Numbered from the stretch's first letter, positions 33,205 through 43,186 are shown. The stretch: 64,000 bases of DNA from Teredinibacter turnerae T7901 (GCF_000023025.1 NC_012997.1:4027125-4091124); one strand, 5' to 3'. Numbers and translations: made by a program. Notes: generated by a model from the letters alone, not told the origin.

Positions 33205-35115
33205 ATGGCGATGAATTTTTTCCAACACCAGGAGAATGCGCGTAAACGCACAGCCCTACTCGTTTTGCTGCTCGTCATCGCAACCGCCAGCCTTATTTTT
33301 ATAACGCTCATGGTCGTGGCTGGATTTGTCTATCTACTACAGAATTACAGTACCAGCATCAGCGCATATAACGCCTATCAAACAACGTTTACGGCACACC
33401 TCCACGCAATGCTTTTGAGCCGGTTAAGCCTGTGGATCGCAGTTGCGATAATCGCTTTGGTGGTCATTGCTGCGCTCTATAAATACCTCCAGCTCCGCGC
33501 AGGCGGCGATGTGATCGCAGAAAAATTGGGTGGTAAACCACTGCTGCCGGATAGTGCAATTTCCAGCGAGCGCAGGTTGCTCAACGTGGTAGAGGAAATG
33601 GCGATTGCGTCCGGTTGCGTTGTACCTAGTGTCTATCTGCTGCCCGATACCAGTATCAACGCATTTGCAGCCGGAAGTCATCGTCAAAATGCTGTGCTCG
33701 GTATTACCCGGGGTTGTATGGAAAAACTGTCACGCGATCAATTGCAAGGCGTTATCGCGCATGAATTCAGCCATATATTAAACGGCGACATGAGATTGAA
33801 TTCACGCCTGGTGGCGCTGTTGCACGGCATATTAATAATCGGGCTTACCGGCGAATTGCTGGTGCGCAGCTCCACCACGCGGCAACACACAACCGCAGCG
33901 CGCAATAACACCAGTACACGCTGGGGGGCAGGCCTTTTGCTGGTTGGCATTGGCTATACCGGTGTACTGTGCGGAAAAATTATTCGCGCCGCAGTGTGCC
34001 GCCAGCGGGAATTTCTCGCTGACGCCTCCGCTGTTCAGTTCACCCGAAATCCCCAGGGCATCGCCGATGCCCTACGTAAGATTGGTGGCGACTTACATAC
34101 CAGCCTGCTCCAGAGTAAGCATGCCGCCACCTACAGCCATTTTTATTTTGCATCTGGCGTGGGCCCGACACTCAGCAAATTATTTGCAACCCACCCACCA
34201 CTTGCGGATAGAATCCAGCGGATCACGCCGGAATGGCGCGGAGATTTTTTAACCTCAGACGCCACCGATGTAGAATGCGAGCAAACTCCACCCAGCGAGC
34301 CATTGCAACGGATACAACCCGCGCAATTTGCAGCGAGTGCGCTCGCGGCCATGGGTGCGCCCACCGACGCCCATGTGTCGCTCGCGAAAAAACGTTTAGC
34401 GAAAATTACCGATAAGTTACGTAATGCTGCACGTGAACCTTTCACTGCTCGTGCCTTAATTTACGCCCTGTTGCTGGATAAAAGCACCGCCGTGCGCAAA
34501 CAACAAATAAGCCTGCTCACGGATTCAGCGCACCCGGCAACCGTAAAAGCGCTGCGCCGGTTATACCCGGAGGTTTGCCAATTGGCTCGCAGCCAACAAT
34601 TACCACTGGTTGAACTCTGCATGCCTGCCTTGCGGCAGCTATCCGCACCGCAGTACATGGTATTCAAAAATAACGTAGAAATGCTCATCGCAAGCGATGG
34701 TAAAACCAGTCTGTTTGAATGGTGCTTGAGTCGAATTTTGTTTGCGAACCTGGAGTCAATCACGCGAGCGAAACAACAGTTTAATGTTAAAGATGTTGTC
34801 GACGAAATCAGCCTGTTATTCAGCCTGGTCGTCGCAGCCGGCAAGAGCCCATCACCGGGTGGCGCGTTTCAAAAAGGCGTTGAAGAGTTAAATCTGCGAG
34901 GTGCCAAGTTCAAACTTAGCGACAATTTCCAGCTTAACGAAATTGATTCAGCTTTTAACCGGCTTGCACAGCTCAAATTACTGCAAAAACCCCGTCTATT
35001 GAAATCTGTCGCAAAAATCGTAAGCGCGGATGGGGAAATCACACCGTCGGAAGCAGAGTTATTTAGAGCAATCGCCGACAGCCTCGACTGCCCGGTACCG
35101 CCATTGAGTGTGTAG
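33205..35115 (+). CDS. Membrane M48 family zinc metalloprotease
   Basis: A 636-residue protein. Two N-terminal membrane helices (about 17-47 and 73-95) precede an M48 peptidase domain with HEFSH at 186-190 (E187 catalytic) and the third zinc ligand in REFLADASA. Residues about 370-636 form a long helical region whose end (AKIVSADGEITPSEAELFRAIADSL) resembles a TerB-like module. HtpX-type enzymes remove damaged membrane proteins; this one is about twice HtpX length. It forms an operon with lemA. Confidence 0.9.
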   Translation: MAMNFFQHQENARKRTALLVLLLVIATASLIFITLMVVAGFVYLLQNYSTSISAYNAYQTTFTAHLHAMLLSRLSLWIAVAIIALVVIAALYKYLQLRAGGDVIAEKLGGKPLLPDSAISSERRLLNVVEEMAIASGCVVPSVYLLPDTSINAFAAGSHRQNAVLGITRGCMEKLSRDQLQGVIAHEFSHILNGDMRLNSRLVALLHGILIIGLTGELLVRSSTTRQHTTAARNNTSTRWGAGLLLVGIGYTGVLCGKIIRAAVCRQREFLADASAVQFTRNPQGIADALRKIGGDLHTSLLQSKHAATYSHFYFASGVGPTLSKLFATHPPLADRIQRITPEWRGDFLTSDATDVECEQTPPSEPLQRIQPAQFAASALAAMGAPTDAHVSLAKKRLAKITDKLRNAAREPFTARALIYALLLDKSTAVRKQQISLLTDSAHPATVKALRRLYPEVCQLARSQQLPLVELCMPALRQLSAPQYMVFKNNVEMLIASDGKTSLFEWCLSRILFANLESITRAKQQFNVKDVVDEISLLFSLVVAAGKSPSPGGAFQKGVEELNLRGAKFKLSDNFQLNEIDSAFNRLAQLKLLQKPRLLKSVAKIVSADGEITPSEAELFRAIADSLDCPVPPLSV

Positions 35116-35143
35116 CAAGGCTACAGGTGTGGGGTTGCGACAA

Positions 35144-35692
35144 TTAACTGATCGCGCGGGAAACACCACCCGGAGGCTTTCGTCCCGCCAGTCTGCGCGA
35201 CTCGACAAACGTCTGCTGAATAATTAACGCATCTGAGCTCGCCCGGTGACGCAAGACCCCCAAATTGCGCTGTACCTGCAATTTGGTCTCGTCCCACAGC
35301 GCCAACTGGGTTTCGGTAGCGATAGCTTCGATTGGACTCAGCTTGAACGTCGGCGCCATTGTTGCGGCGTGGTACAACCGAATCAACCACCCGTTATCGT
35401 GCGTCCACGCGTCACTGTAGACAGTACTGTCTTTCAGGAGCATGTTCATTTCGACACAGACTTCGCGCACATCCTTGCCGAATTGGATGAGACTGTTGCG
35501 ACTGATCTGGTGGATACGCGCGGCTTCGTTGCTCCAGTGAATCCAGTCCCGCTGGGGCCTGATCAAGGTGCAATAACGCTGCCCGGAGGCGGCGACTATG
35601 CCAACTTCGATGGGATAACTCTCGCTGCCAAAGCCAGAAGCTTCAAAGTCGAGAATACTTGGAAATGCGGACTGCTGCTTGTTCGTTATCAT
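35144..35692 (-). CDS. DnaQ-like 3'-5' exonuclease
   Basis: A 182-residue DEDD exonuclease. ILDFEASGF supplies the first D-x-E pair, the middle Asp lies in VYSDAWTHDNGW, and the end block HRASSDALI gives the H-x(4)-D of the DEDDh subtype. No polymerase or other domain is attached, so it is a stand-alone nuclease for DNA or RNA trimming. It is convergent with the M48 protease gene. Confidence 0.85.
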   Translation of the reverse strand: MITNKQQSAFPSILDFEASGFGSESYPIEVGIVAASGQRYCTLIRPQRDWIHWSNEAARIHQISRNSLIQFGKDVREVCVEMNMLLKDSTVYSDAWTHDNGWLIRLYHAATMAPTFKLSPIEAIATETQLALWDETKLQVQRNLGVLRHRASSDALIIQQTFVESRRLAGRKPPGGVSRAIS

Positions 35693-35730
35693 TTTTATTA
35701 AGCCCGTTTACAACGCTAGAGGAGATGAAA

Positions 35731-35752
35731 AACGGCGCATCAGTGCGCCGTT
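35731..35752. terminator. Terminator between Yip1 and exonuclease genes
   Basis: AACGGCGC/GCGCCGTT, a perfect 8-bp stem with a 6-nt loop, flanked by A and T runs. It lies past the stop of the minus-strand Yip1 gene. Confidence 0.85.
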
Positions 35753-35784
35753 TTCAGTATAGAACACATCCGGAGGCCATTGCG

Positions 35785-36402
35785 TTAATCGACGTAGATC
35801 GGTCCGACACCGACGCCCCAGACCAACACCGTGCCAATCATAGCGGTCACCATTAACACAAGCCCAACCGTTATCACCGAGCAGGCGTACATAAATGCCC
35901 GCTCTTTTTCGATGTTCATCACAATCGGTAGCCCTTCGAAAATAAGGAACACCGCATAGGTGCCAGCAATGCCCATCGCGATAACGTTCAACCAGATCGA
36001 CGGCACCACCAGAAATATCCCCGACAGGAACAGCGGAGTCGTAATACACACAGCTAACGCGGTACCGCCGTGATGGCGCTGCTCTTCCGAATCGCGCACA
36101 CCATAGGTACGGGACATCCAATTCACAAACTCGCCAAGGACAAAAACGCCTGCAATGAGCGCAAAATAAGATATGGCGCAGAGGGTAAGCGCGGAATTAA
36201 CCGTAAGGTGCACGGGGTCGCCGTCGCCCACAGTCCAGCCTACCTGTGTCACCCCGTAAAAGGCCGCGATCGAAGGTATCAGCGCAAGAAATGGCACATG
36301 GCCAAGAAATACCTGCTTGAACGAAGTTTTGTCGTCGCGAACTGACGCCCATTCGCTCGCAGGGTGGGTCATAATACCAACAGTGTGCTTTAGTAAAGCC
36401 AT
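35785..36402 (-). CDS. Yip1 family inner-membrane protein
   Basis: A 205-residue polytopic protein with about five membrane segments (GHVPFLALIPSIAAFYGV; ALTLCAISYFALIAGVFVLG; LAVCITTPLFLSGIFLVV; GIAGTYAVFLIFEGLP; SVITVGLVLMVTAMIGTVLV). The pattern HPASEWASVRDDK at the start is typical of bacterial Yip1/DUF1282 proteins. Function is unknown. GGAGGC precedes the ATG. Confidence 0.85.
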   Translation of the reverse strand: MALLKHTVGIMTHPASEWASVRDDKTSFKQVFLGHVPFLALIPSIAAFYGVTQVGWTVGDGDPVHLTVNSALTLCAISYFALIAGVFVLGEFVNWMSRTYGVRDSEEQRHHGGTALAVCITTPLFLSGIFLVVPSIWLNVIAMGIAGTYAVFLIFEGLPIVMNIEKERAFMYACSVITVGLVLMVTAMIGTVLVWGVGVGPIYVD

Positions 36403-36544
36403 TGAATGCCTCCTAAGGGTGATCGGTGAACCGCTACTGGGGACTTCAAGCGAACAATTTCGCTGGGTGACTTTAATTGTATGGGATAGTGGCGCGGAGG
36501 GAAGATCGCAATTACGGCGGGTTCAGAATTTATTGCTATAAAAA

Positions 36545-36570
36545 TAAAGGCGGTTTATTGGCCGCCTCTC
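36545..36570 (-). terminator. Terminator of the sspA-sspB unit
   Basis: On the minus strand GGCGG - CCAATAAA - CCGCC is followed by a T-rich tail, about 35 nt after the sspB stop. Confidence 0.8.
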
Positions 36571-36602
36571 TAAAAACTTTGCAGTGAGTAAGGGGTGTAA
36601 CC

Positions 36603-36998
36603 TTACTTCACAACTCGCAGACTGGGGCGTTTCTGATCGCTACCGCCACCGTCAGGCGCAGTAGGCTCTGGCTCTGGCGGCGCTTCCGCATCAAACATCA
36701 TTCCCTGTCCGTTTTCGCGGGCATATATGCCCAAAACGGCATAGCACGGAACATAGATATCCGTGGGAATACCACCAAACCGTGCATTAAAGGAGATGGC
36801 TTTATTGCCCAGCTCCAGACTGGCGACTGCGCGCGGAGCAATATTCAGCACTATCTGACCTTCTTTGTTGACGTACTTTTGCGGCACTTCAACACCTCCC
36901 GCCAGAGCATTGACAACAATATGGGGCGTGAAATCGTTATCTACGATCCACTCATACAATGCGCGTATTAAATAGGGACGGCTGGAAGTCATCGCCAT
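36603..36998 (-). CDS. sspB: ClpXP adaptor SspB
   Basis: A 131-residue adaptor that delivers ssrA-tagged proteins to ClpXP. The N-terminal fold (TSSRPYLIRALYEWIVDNDFTPHIVV, then FNARFGGIPTDIYVP) binds the tag. A flexible Pro/Gly-rich linker leads to the basic C-terminal tail RPSLRVVK, which docks on ClpX. The ATG at 36998 was chosen; the longer reading overlaps sspA out of phase with the family. It follows sspA as usual. Confidence 0.94.
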   Translation of the reverse strand: MAMTSSRPYLIRALYEWIVDNDFTPHIVVNALAGGVEVPQKYVNKEGQIVLNIAPRAVASLELGNKAISFNARFGGIPTDIYVPCYAVLGIYARENGQGMMFDAEAPPEPEPTAPDGGGSDQKRPSLRVVK

Positions 36999-37047
36999 TA
37001 GCGTATTTCTCTTGTTAGACCAGTTGGTTGAATGACAGACAGGCTGC

Positions 37048-37689
37048 TTAACCGAGCTCCGGGCGCATTTCACGCTCGACGTCGGTGAGGCTTTGTAGAA
37101 AAGCCTCGCGCGCAAACATGCGTTCCATATACTCGAGAAGTGGTGTCACTTGCCGGGTGCGGGGCAACTGGACACCATACCGCTCTAAGCGCCAAAGGAT
37201 GGGCGCGAGACAACAGTCTACCAGAGTAAACTCTTCGCTCATAAAAAATGGCATTTCACCAAATATGGGCGCGATAGCCGTGAGGCTGTCTTTTAAGCCT
37301 TTGGCGGCTTTGTCGACAGATTCTTTGCTCGCTGCTTTTTTCAGAGTGTCGACCAGCGGACACCAGTCATTCTCTATACGATAAATAAACTGGCGGCTCT
37401 CCGCCCGCGCCACCGGATAAACCGGCAGTAACGGCGGGTGCGGGAAGCGTTCGTCGAGATACTCCATCATGACTCGAGTCTCATAGAGGGTCAGTTCTCT
37501 ATCAACGAGGGTCGGCAACGAATTGTAAGGGTTGATCTCGCTCAGCTCAGCGGGCACGTCCAAGGGGTCGACATCCACTACATCCACCGTGACGCCTTTC
37601 TCAGCAAGCACAATACGTACCCTATGGCTGTAATGGTCTTCGCTGCTTGAAAAGTAGGTCATCGATGAACGCTTGGTGACGACTCCCAT
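37048..37689 (-). CDS. sspA: Stringent starvation protein A
   Basis: A 213-residue glutathione-transferase-fold protein that binds RNA polymerase. The thioredoxin-like half ([55 protein letters not shown]) and helical half are both complete. It is the standard gene between the bc1 operon and sspB. Confidence 0.95.
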   Translation of the reverse strand: MGVVTKRSSMTYFSSSEDHYSHRVRIVLAEKGVTVDVVDVDPLDVPAELSEINPYNSLPTLVDRELTLYETRVMMEYLDERFPHPPLLPVYPVARAESRQFIYRIENDWCPLVDTLKKAASKESVDKAAKGLKDSLTAIAPIFGEMPFFMSEEFTLVDCCLAPILWRLERYGVQLPRTRQVTPLLEYMERMFAREAFLQSLTDVEREMRPELG

Positions 37690-37741
37690 GTTAATTCCCC
37701 GAACTAATTGTAATTGTTGTTTTACTACTCGACGCCTCTAC

Positions 37742-39793
37742 TCAGTGAATATCCTTCCAGTATTCACGGTTGAGCAACCAGGTAAAGATGAGCAATACAA
37801 AAAGGAACATAAACACATAAATGCCGATCTGTACGCGGCTTTCCGCAACAGGCTCAGACATATAGGTCATAAAATTCACTAAGTCATGTATAGCTTCGTC
37901 GAATTCCTCTTTATCCATTGAACCCTTTACGTCGCCAACTTTCAAGCTACCACAAGCCACAAGCTCCGGATCACCCAGCGCATTGCGCACGGTGTGACCA
38001 TGGGCGTCGCGGTGTTCGCCGGGCGCGCATTCCTGCAAGCCTTGCAGTTCCAGCAACACATGGGGCATACCCACGTTAGCGAACACTTTGTTGTTCACGC
38101 CCGTTGGACGGGAATCATCTTTGTAGAAGTTGCGCAGGAAGGTGTACACCCACTCTGGAGAGCGTGCGCGGGCTACCAAAGTCAGGTCTGGAGGCGTTGC
38201 TCCAAGCCATTTTTTAGACTTGTCGGGAGCCATGGCGATTGTCATCAGCTCACCAATTTTCTGGTCGCCGAAAATCATGTTGTTTAGCATGGCGTCTTTC
38301 GGAATATCCAAATCTTCGGCTACACGCTCGTAACGTGAGTAGTTAGCTGAGTGACAGCCCATGCAATAGTTAACGAAGTATTTCGCACCGCGCTGCAGAG
38401 ACTCTTTGTCGTTAAGGTCTGCGTGGAAATGATCGCATGGTACCTCACCACAAGCGCCGCCGGTAGAACCGACGGCTTTGAGAGGCACGAATACCAATAC
38501 CAGGAAGAACACCAGGCCAGCTAAAACCAGGGGCAGCGGCAGGCCTTTGGCTTGCAGACGCTCGGGTTCGGGCAGCGTTTTCTCCATTTTGCTCCAGAAG
38601 GGCAGACCAATGAAGTAAGCGAAGTAAATCACGGTACAAATCTGCGACAAGGCGGTACGCGCAGGTGTTGGTGCCTGCAGGCCCAAGTAACCCAAAATGA
38701 CAAATGCAGCGGCAAAGATAATCAGGGTTACGCGACTGATAGTGCCTTTGTAGCGGATAGACTTAACCGGGCTGCGATCCAGCCAGGGCAAGAAAAACAG
38801 CACTACAATAGCGAGTGCCATTGCCACGAAACCCAGGAATTTGGACGTAAATACACCACCCAAATCAAAAGTCACTGCACGAAGAATTGCGTAGAACGGC
38901 GTGAAATACCATACCGGGGCAATATGCTCGGGGGTTTTCAACGAGTTCGCCTGCTCGAAGTTGGCGTGCTCCAGGAAGAAACCATTCATTTCTGGTGCGA
39001 AGAACAACACCCCACAGAATACAAACAGGAATACCGTAATACCAACCAGGTCGTGTACAGAGTAGTAAGGATGGAAAGGCACGCCGTCCAGAGGGATGCC
39101 GTTTTCATCTTTATTTTTCTTGATCTCGACGCCGTCCGGGTTATTGGAGCCAACTTCGTGCAGCGCAAGAATATGCAGAACGACCAAAGCCAAAAGCACG
39201 ATAGGAACAGCAACCACATGCAACGCGAAGAATCGGTTCAGGGTTGCGCCAGAAATAAGGTAATCGCCACGAATCCACTGCACCAGATCTTCACCAACAT
39301 AGGGAATCGCACCGAACAGGTTCACAATCACCTGCGCACCCCAATAGGACATCTGTCCCCAGGGCAATACGTAGCCCAGGAAGGCTTCGGCCATGAGAGC
39401 AACGTAGATGAACATCCCGAAAATCCACACCAGCTCGCGCGGCTTGCGGTAGGAACCGTACATGAGACCGCGGAACATATGCAGATACACCACAATAAAG
39501 AACGCGGAGGCACCGGTGGAATGCATGTAGCGGATAATCCAGCCGAAGGGAACGTCCCGCATAATATATTCGACGGACGCAAATGCCTCTTCTGCGCTAG
39601 GCATGTAATTCATAGTGAGCCAGATACCAGTCAACAGCTGGTTAACCAGCACCAACAGAGACAGCACACCGAAGAAATACCAGAAATTAAAGTTTTTGGG
39701 CGCGTAATACTTGCCCATGTGAGTATCCCACGCGCGTTGCACGGGGAGTCGAGCGTCTACCCAGGTCCACAAACCAGTCAGCCAGTTATTCAT
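37742..39793 (-). CDS. Fused cytochrome b / cytochrome c1 of the bc1 complex
   Basis: A single 683-residue frame carries both bc1 cytochromes. Residues 1 to about 430 are cytochrome b: membrane helices with the haem histidines (YMHSTGASAFF, FALHVVAVP) and the Qo-site motif PEHIAPVWYFTP. After LQAKGLPLPLVLAGLVFFLVLVFVP, an internal signal-anchor, the cytochrome c1 part starts; its haem site is NYCMGCHSAN and a C-terminal anchor precedes EYWKDIH. There is no stop or frameshift between them. In Bradyrhizobium a similar fbcH product is cleaved into b and c1; the same is likely here. It lies 4 nt after petA. Confidence 0.92.
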   Translation of the reverse strand: MNNWLTGLWTWVDARLPVQRAWDTHMGKYYAPKNFNFWYFFGVLSLLVLVNQLLTGIWLTMNYMPSAEEAFASVEYIMRDVPFGWIIRYMHSTGASAFFIVVYLHMFRGLMYGSYRKPRELVWIFGMFIYVALMAEAFLGYVLPWGQMSYWGAQVIVNLFGAIPYVGEDLVQWIRGDYLISGATLNRFFALHVVAVPIVLLALVVLHILALHEVGSNNPDGVEIKKNKDENGIPLDGVPFHPYYSVHDLVGITVFLFVFCGVLFFAPEMNGFFLEHANFEQANSLKTPEHIAPVWYFTPFYAILRAVTFDLGGVFTSKFLGFVAMALAIVVLFFLPWLDRSPVKSIRYKGTISRVTLIIFAAAFVILGYLGLQAPTPARTALSQICTVIYFAYFIGLPFWSKMEKTLPEPERLQAKGLPLPLVLAGLVFFLVLVFVPLKAVGSTGGACGEVPCDHFHADLNDKESLQRGAKYFVNYCMGCHSANYSRYERVAEDLDIPKDAMLNNMIFGDQKIGELMTIAMAPDKSKKWLGATPPDLTLVARARSPEWVYTFLRNFYKDDSRPTGVNNKVFANVGMPHVLLELQGLQECAPGEHRDAHGHTVRNALGDPELVACGSLKVGDVKGSMDKEEFDEAIHDLVNFMTYMSEPVAESRVQIGIYVFMFLFVLLIFTWLLNREYWKDIH

Positions 39794-39797
39794 CGTC

Positions 39798-40397
39798 TTA
39801 AGCCCCCTGATCGTCGCCGATGAGCAGCATCGAATCGCTCAAAAATTTATACGGTGGAATTTCCAGATTAAGTGGTGCGGGAACACCTTGGAACACACGG
39901 CCAGCCAGGTCGTACTTCGAGCCGTGACAACGACAAAAGAAGCCGCCGAGCCACTCTTCACCACCAAGATCTTCAGCACCGACATCGGGGCGATAACTGG
40001 GCGCGCAACCCAGGTGGGTACACAGCCCCAGCAGCACGGCAACATCTTTGTGGCCTTCCATGGAGCGCTCTTCATTTTGCACGTAATCCGGCTGCACAGA
40101 TTTTTCAGACTTAGGGTCGCGCAAGCGTGAATCCAGCTCTTTGAGACTGGCAAGCGCCTCTGGGGTACGGCGCAGCACGAACACGGGCTTGCCGCGCCAT
40201 TCAACGGTAATCATCTGACCTGGTTGGATTTTGGAAATATTGACTTCCACCGGCGCGCCTGCAGCCTTAGCTTTGGCGCTGGGATTCCAGGACCCGACAA
40301 AAGGTACTGCTGCGCCGACCACACCGGCGGCACCCACAACGGACGTCAGCGCAGTGAGTACTCTGCGGCGTCCTTCATTCACACCGTCATTGCTCAT
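39798..40397 (-). CDS. petA: Rieske iron-sulfur subunit of the bc1 complex
   Basis: A 199-residue protein with a twin-arginine-type N-terminus (EGRRRVLTALTSVVGAAGVVG, also the membrane anchor) and the Rieske 2Fe-2S motifs CTHLGC and CRCHGS. With the fused b/c1 gene it encodes the whole three-subunit catalytic core. First gene of the operon. Confidence 0.95.
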   Translation of the reverse strand: MSNDGVNEGRRRVLTALTSVVGAAGVVGAAVPFVGSWNPSAKAKAAGAPVEVNISKIQPGQMITVEWRGKPVFVLRRTPEALASLKELDSRLRDPKSEKSVQPDYVQNEERSMEGHKDVAVLLGLCTHLGCAPSYRPDVGAEDLGGEEWLGGFFCRCHGSKYDLAGRVFQGVPAPLNLEIPPYKFLSDSMLLIGDDQGA

Positions 40398-40740
40398 GAC
40401 GTTATTCTCCCCTTTTCGGCTGCTATGGCCTGTAACATTGATATAAAAATTCGCCGCCCCTTACAACAAGGCACAACCCGCCCCTGAATTGCCTGAGGTT
40501 TCGACTGCAATTTTGGAAAAACTGAGATGTTGATAATTATATAGCTGGAGACCCAAATTTATTCATTGCGGCTTAGCGGATGCAGTAACAATAGCGCAAT
40601 GTTGACGGGAATCAGGCCTTAGTAGTTCCGACCTGCTATCTGTGTTCTACAGCGCCCCCACAAAAAGTGGCGATATGTTAATGAAAATACCCAATTGTGA
40701 CAAGGCGCACGGGCGTCTCCCTCGGCGCACCATACATACA
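40398..40740. other. Promoter region of the bc1 operon, no gene
   Basis: About 340 bp between the petA start and the rpsI terminator. No credible ORF; promoters for the minus-strand bc1 operon must lie here, but I cannot name a box with confidence. Confidence 0.5.
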
Positions 40741-40774
40741 AAAACGCCCGATCCATGCGGGATCGGGCGTTTTT
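40741..40774 (-). terminator. Terminator of rplM-rpsI
   Basis: A perfect 14-bp stem, AAAACGCCCGATCC and GGATCGGGCGTTTT, with a 5-nt loop, placed 20 nt past the rpsI stop. The A/T ends make it bidirectional in principle. Confidence 0.92.
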
Positions 40775-40795
40775 GAAACGAACAGCAATACCAGC

Positions 40796-41188
40796 TTAAC
40801 GCTTGGAGAATTGCGGCTTCTTACGCGCTTTGCGCAGACCAACTTTCTTACGCTCAACTTCACGAGCATCGCGGGTTACATAACCAGCGGCACGCAGAGT
40901 GCTACGCATAGCTTCATCGTACGCCATCAGAGCGCGGGTCAAACCGTGGCGAATTGCACCGGCTTGACCGAAGCTACCACCGCCTTTTACGGTTGCTTTG
41001 ATATCGAACTTTTCAACGTTATCAGTCGCTTCCAGAGGCTGGCACACGATCATGCGAGCAACTTCTCGACCGAAGTATTCGTCCAAAGGACGATCGTTGA
41101 TAGTTACCTTGCCGGTTCCTACGGAAATGAATACGCGGGCGGTTGCGGTTTTACGACGACCCGTACCATAGTATTGTTCAGCTGCCAT
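40796..41188 (-). CDS. rpsI: 30S ribosomal protein S9
   Basis: A complete 130-residue S9: [16 protein letters not shown] at the start, [19 protein letters not shown] in the middle and the basic tail [17 protein letters not shown] that reaches the P-site tRNA. Second gene of the rplM-rpsI operon, 14 nt after rplM. Confidence 0.98.
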   Translation of the reverse strand: MAAEQYYGTGRRKTATARVFISVGTGKVTINDRPLDEYFGREVARMIVCQPLEATDNVEKFDIKATVKGGGSFGQAGAIRHGLTRALMAYDEAMRSTLRAAGYVTRDAREVERKKVGLRKARKKPQFSKR

Positions 41189-41202
41189 GTTGGGCTCCTA
41201 AA

Positions 41203-41631
41203 TTAAACGTTGAGTGCTTGAGGCTGCTGTGCCGTGTGCGGATGAGACTCGCCGGCATAGACCTTCAATTTTTTGAACATTGCACGACCGAGAGGGCCTT
41301 TGGGCAGCATGCCCTTAACCGCTGTTTCGATGGTGCGCTCAGGAGCTTTCTGGATCAGCTTTTCAAAACTGATGGATTTCAACCCACCGATATAACCGGT
41401 GTGGTGGTGGTACATCTTATCTTTCGCTTTGTTGCCGGTAACGCGAACTTTTTCAGCATTGATTACAACGATGTAATCGCCGGTGTCCACGTGCGGCGTG
41501 TACTCGGGCTTGTGCTTGCCGCGCAGGCGATGAGCAATCTCTGCCGCCATACGACCGAGCGTTTTGCCCTCAGCGTCGATGATGTACCAATCGCGTTTAA
41601 CTGTTTGAGAGTTGGCACTGATGGTCTTCAT
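41203..41631 (-). CDS. rplM: 50S ribosomal protein L13
   Basis: A complete 142-residue L13 ([60 protein letters not shown]). First gene of the operon with rpsI. Confidence 0.98.
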   Translation of the reverse strand: MKTISANSQTVKRDWYIIDAEGKTLGRMAAEIAHRLRGKHKPEYTPHVDTGDYIVVINAEKVRVTGNKAKDKMYHHHTGYIGGLKSISFEKLIQKAPERTIETAVKGMLPKGPLGRAMFKKLKVYAGESHPHTAQQPQALNV

Positions 41632-41681
41632 GTTATTTCTGCCTTACGAAGGTACGGATTAGAAATTTAAAGTGTTACAGA

Positions 41682-41704
41682 GCCCCACCTAAGTCAGGAG
41701 GGGC
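41682..41704 (-). promoter_or_regulatory. Hairpin in the rplM leader, possible L13 control site
   Basis: GCCCC-A-CCT and AGG-A-GGGGC pair around a 5-nt loop about 50 nt before the rplM ATG. In E. coli L13 represses its own operon by binding the mRNA leader, so a leader hairpin fits. Whether this one is the site is inference. Confidence 0.35.
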
Positions 41705-41831
41705 AAAAAGGAGCGCGGATTCTACAGAATGACTGAACAAGATTCAACCACTTGCCCGCAGTAAATCGCACTTTTTGCAACCATGGGCTGCTTGCGTCAA
41801 ATACCGCAGACCGCCTGGCTTAAACCCGGCT

Positions 41832-42965
41832 CTAAGCCAGATGTTCACGGGCGAGATATTCCTCGCTCTGCATTTCTTGCAGGCGGCTAAGGGTGCGTTC
41901 AAACTCGAAGCCGAGTCGGCCCTGCACGTACAACTCAAACATGCTGTAGGACGAAGACAGTATCAGTTTTACGTGTCGATCGTAGAATTCATCCACTAGA
42001 TAGATAAAGCGGCGAGCCTGGTCATCGTTTTGCCCCGTAAACTGGGGAACCCCCTCCACGATAACAGCATGAAATTCGCGCGCCAGCTCGATGTAATCGT
42101 TCTGCGAGCGCGGCCCGTCACAAACGCTTGGGAAGCTAAACCAAGCCACATCCTCACCAAGCTTGTGGGCTGCGATCTCGCGGCCGTTAATTTCGAGGCC
42201 GAGATCCTCCTGAACCATGGCCATGTCGGGCACCAAACGCTGAAAGCAACCGTTCAAGTGCTCTTTTGCCTCCAACTCGCTACCCTGAAAGTAAAGCGCG
42301 GCCTGGGTTAACGCGCGCAGCCGATAGTCGACACCCCCATCGACGTTCAACACCTGGGTATGATTATTGAGCAAGGCGATCGCCGGCAGGAAACGGGCGC
42401 GCTGCAGACCATCGCGGTAAAGACCGTCCGGCTCAATATTCGATGTTGCCACCAACACAACACCCCGCTTAAAAAGCCCGTCGAGCAAGTTCGCCAGAAT
42501 CATCGCGTCGGTGATATCGATAACGAAAAACTCATCGAAGCAGATAACCCACGCCTCCCGGGCAAGGCGTGCAGCAACAATTTCAAGGGGATCTTTTTCC
42601 CCAGACAGGCTTTTCAATTCTTCGTGCACCCGGCGCATAAAACGGTGGAAGTGGGTGCGCATTTTGGCTTCGAACGGTAAGGCATCGAAAAAAACATCCA
42701 TCAAATAGGTTTTTCCACGCCCAACACCGCCCCAGAAGTACAGTCCTTTCACCGGCGCAGGCGTTGCCCCTACCAACGCACGCACTTTACCCCAAGACCG
42801 TACCCAGGAACTTTGCGGTGCCCAGGAGGTACTCGGGTAAACAGTAACCAAACGGGCGTACAAGTCTTGCAGCGCGTCCACCGCCTGCCGTTGCGCCGCA
42901 TCGGCAATAAGCTGGCTATCGCGCAAGTCGCGTTGATAATGTTCCAGGGGTGTAAGTTGACTCAT
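41832..42965 (-). CDS. zapE: Cell division ATPase ZapE (AFG1-like)
   Basis: A 377-residue AFG1-family P-loop ATPase: Walker A GGVGRGKTYLMD, Walker B in VICFDEFFVIDITDAMI, and the arginine-finger region with LVATSNIEPDGLYRDGLQRARFLP. ZapE modulates the FtsZ ring under stress and low oxygen. Length and position next to rplM and zapG (yhcB) are as in other gammaproteobacteria. Confidence 0.94.
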   Translation of the reverse strand: MSQLTPLEHYQRDLRDSQLIADAAQRQAVDALQDLYARLVTVYPSTSWAPQSSWVRSWGKVRALVGATPAPVKGLYFWGGVGRGKTYLMDVFFDALPFEAKMRTHFHRFMRRVHEELKSLSGEKDPLEIVAARLAREAWVICFDEFFVIDITDAMILANLLDGLFKRGVVLVATSNIEPDGLYRDGLQRARFLPAIALLNNHTQVLNVDGGVDYRLRALTQAALYFQGSELEAKEHLNGCFQRLVPDMAMVQEDLGLEINGREIAAHKLGEDVAWFSFPSVCDGPRSQNDYIELAREFHAVIVEGVPQFTGQNDDQARRFIYLVDEFYDRHVKLILSSSYSMFELYVQGRLGFEFERTLSRLQEMQSEEYLAREHLA

Positions 42966-43186
42966 GGCCTAAGATCGTCAAAAAATAGAGCGCGTATTCT
43001 AAACACAGGTGTCACCCCTGTTAACCTCTCTCCTACCCTCTCTGGGGCCGGGCAACACCTCCGTCCCGCTGCAAGCGCCATTTGCGCGCTACAGAATTCA
43101 CCGCAATAGCCTCTACATTGGTATATTATATTTCGTCGTTCAGTTTGGGCCGGTTTCCCATTGAGGGTAAAACAGGGAGTCGCCCA

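Noticed and set aside
38552-39823. 423-codon plus-strand ORF antisense to the cytochrome b/c1 gene
   Set aside because: A shadow of a GC-skewed conserved gene; the real gene has haem and quinol-site motifs.
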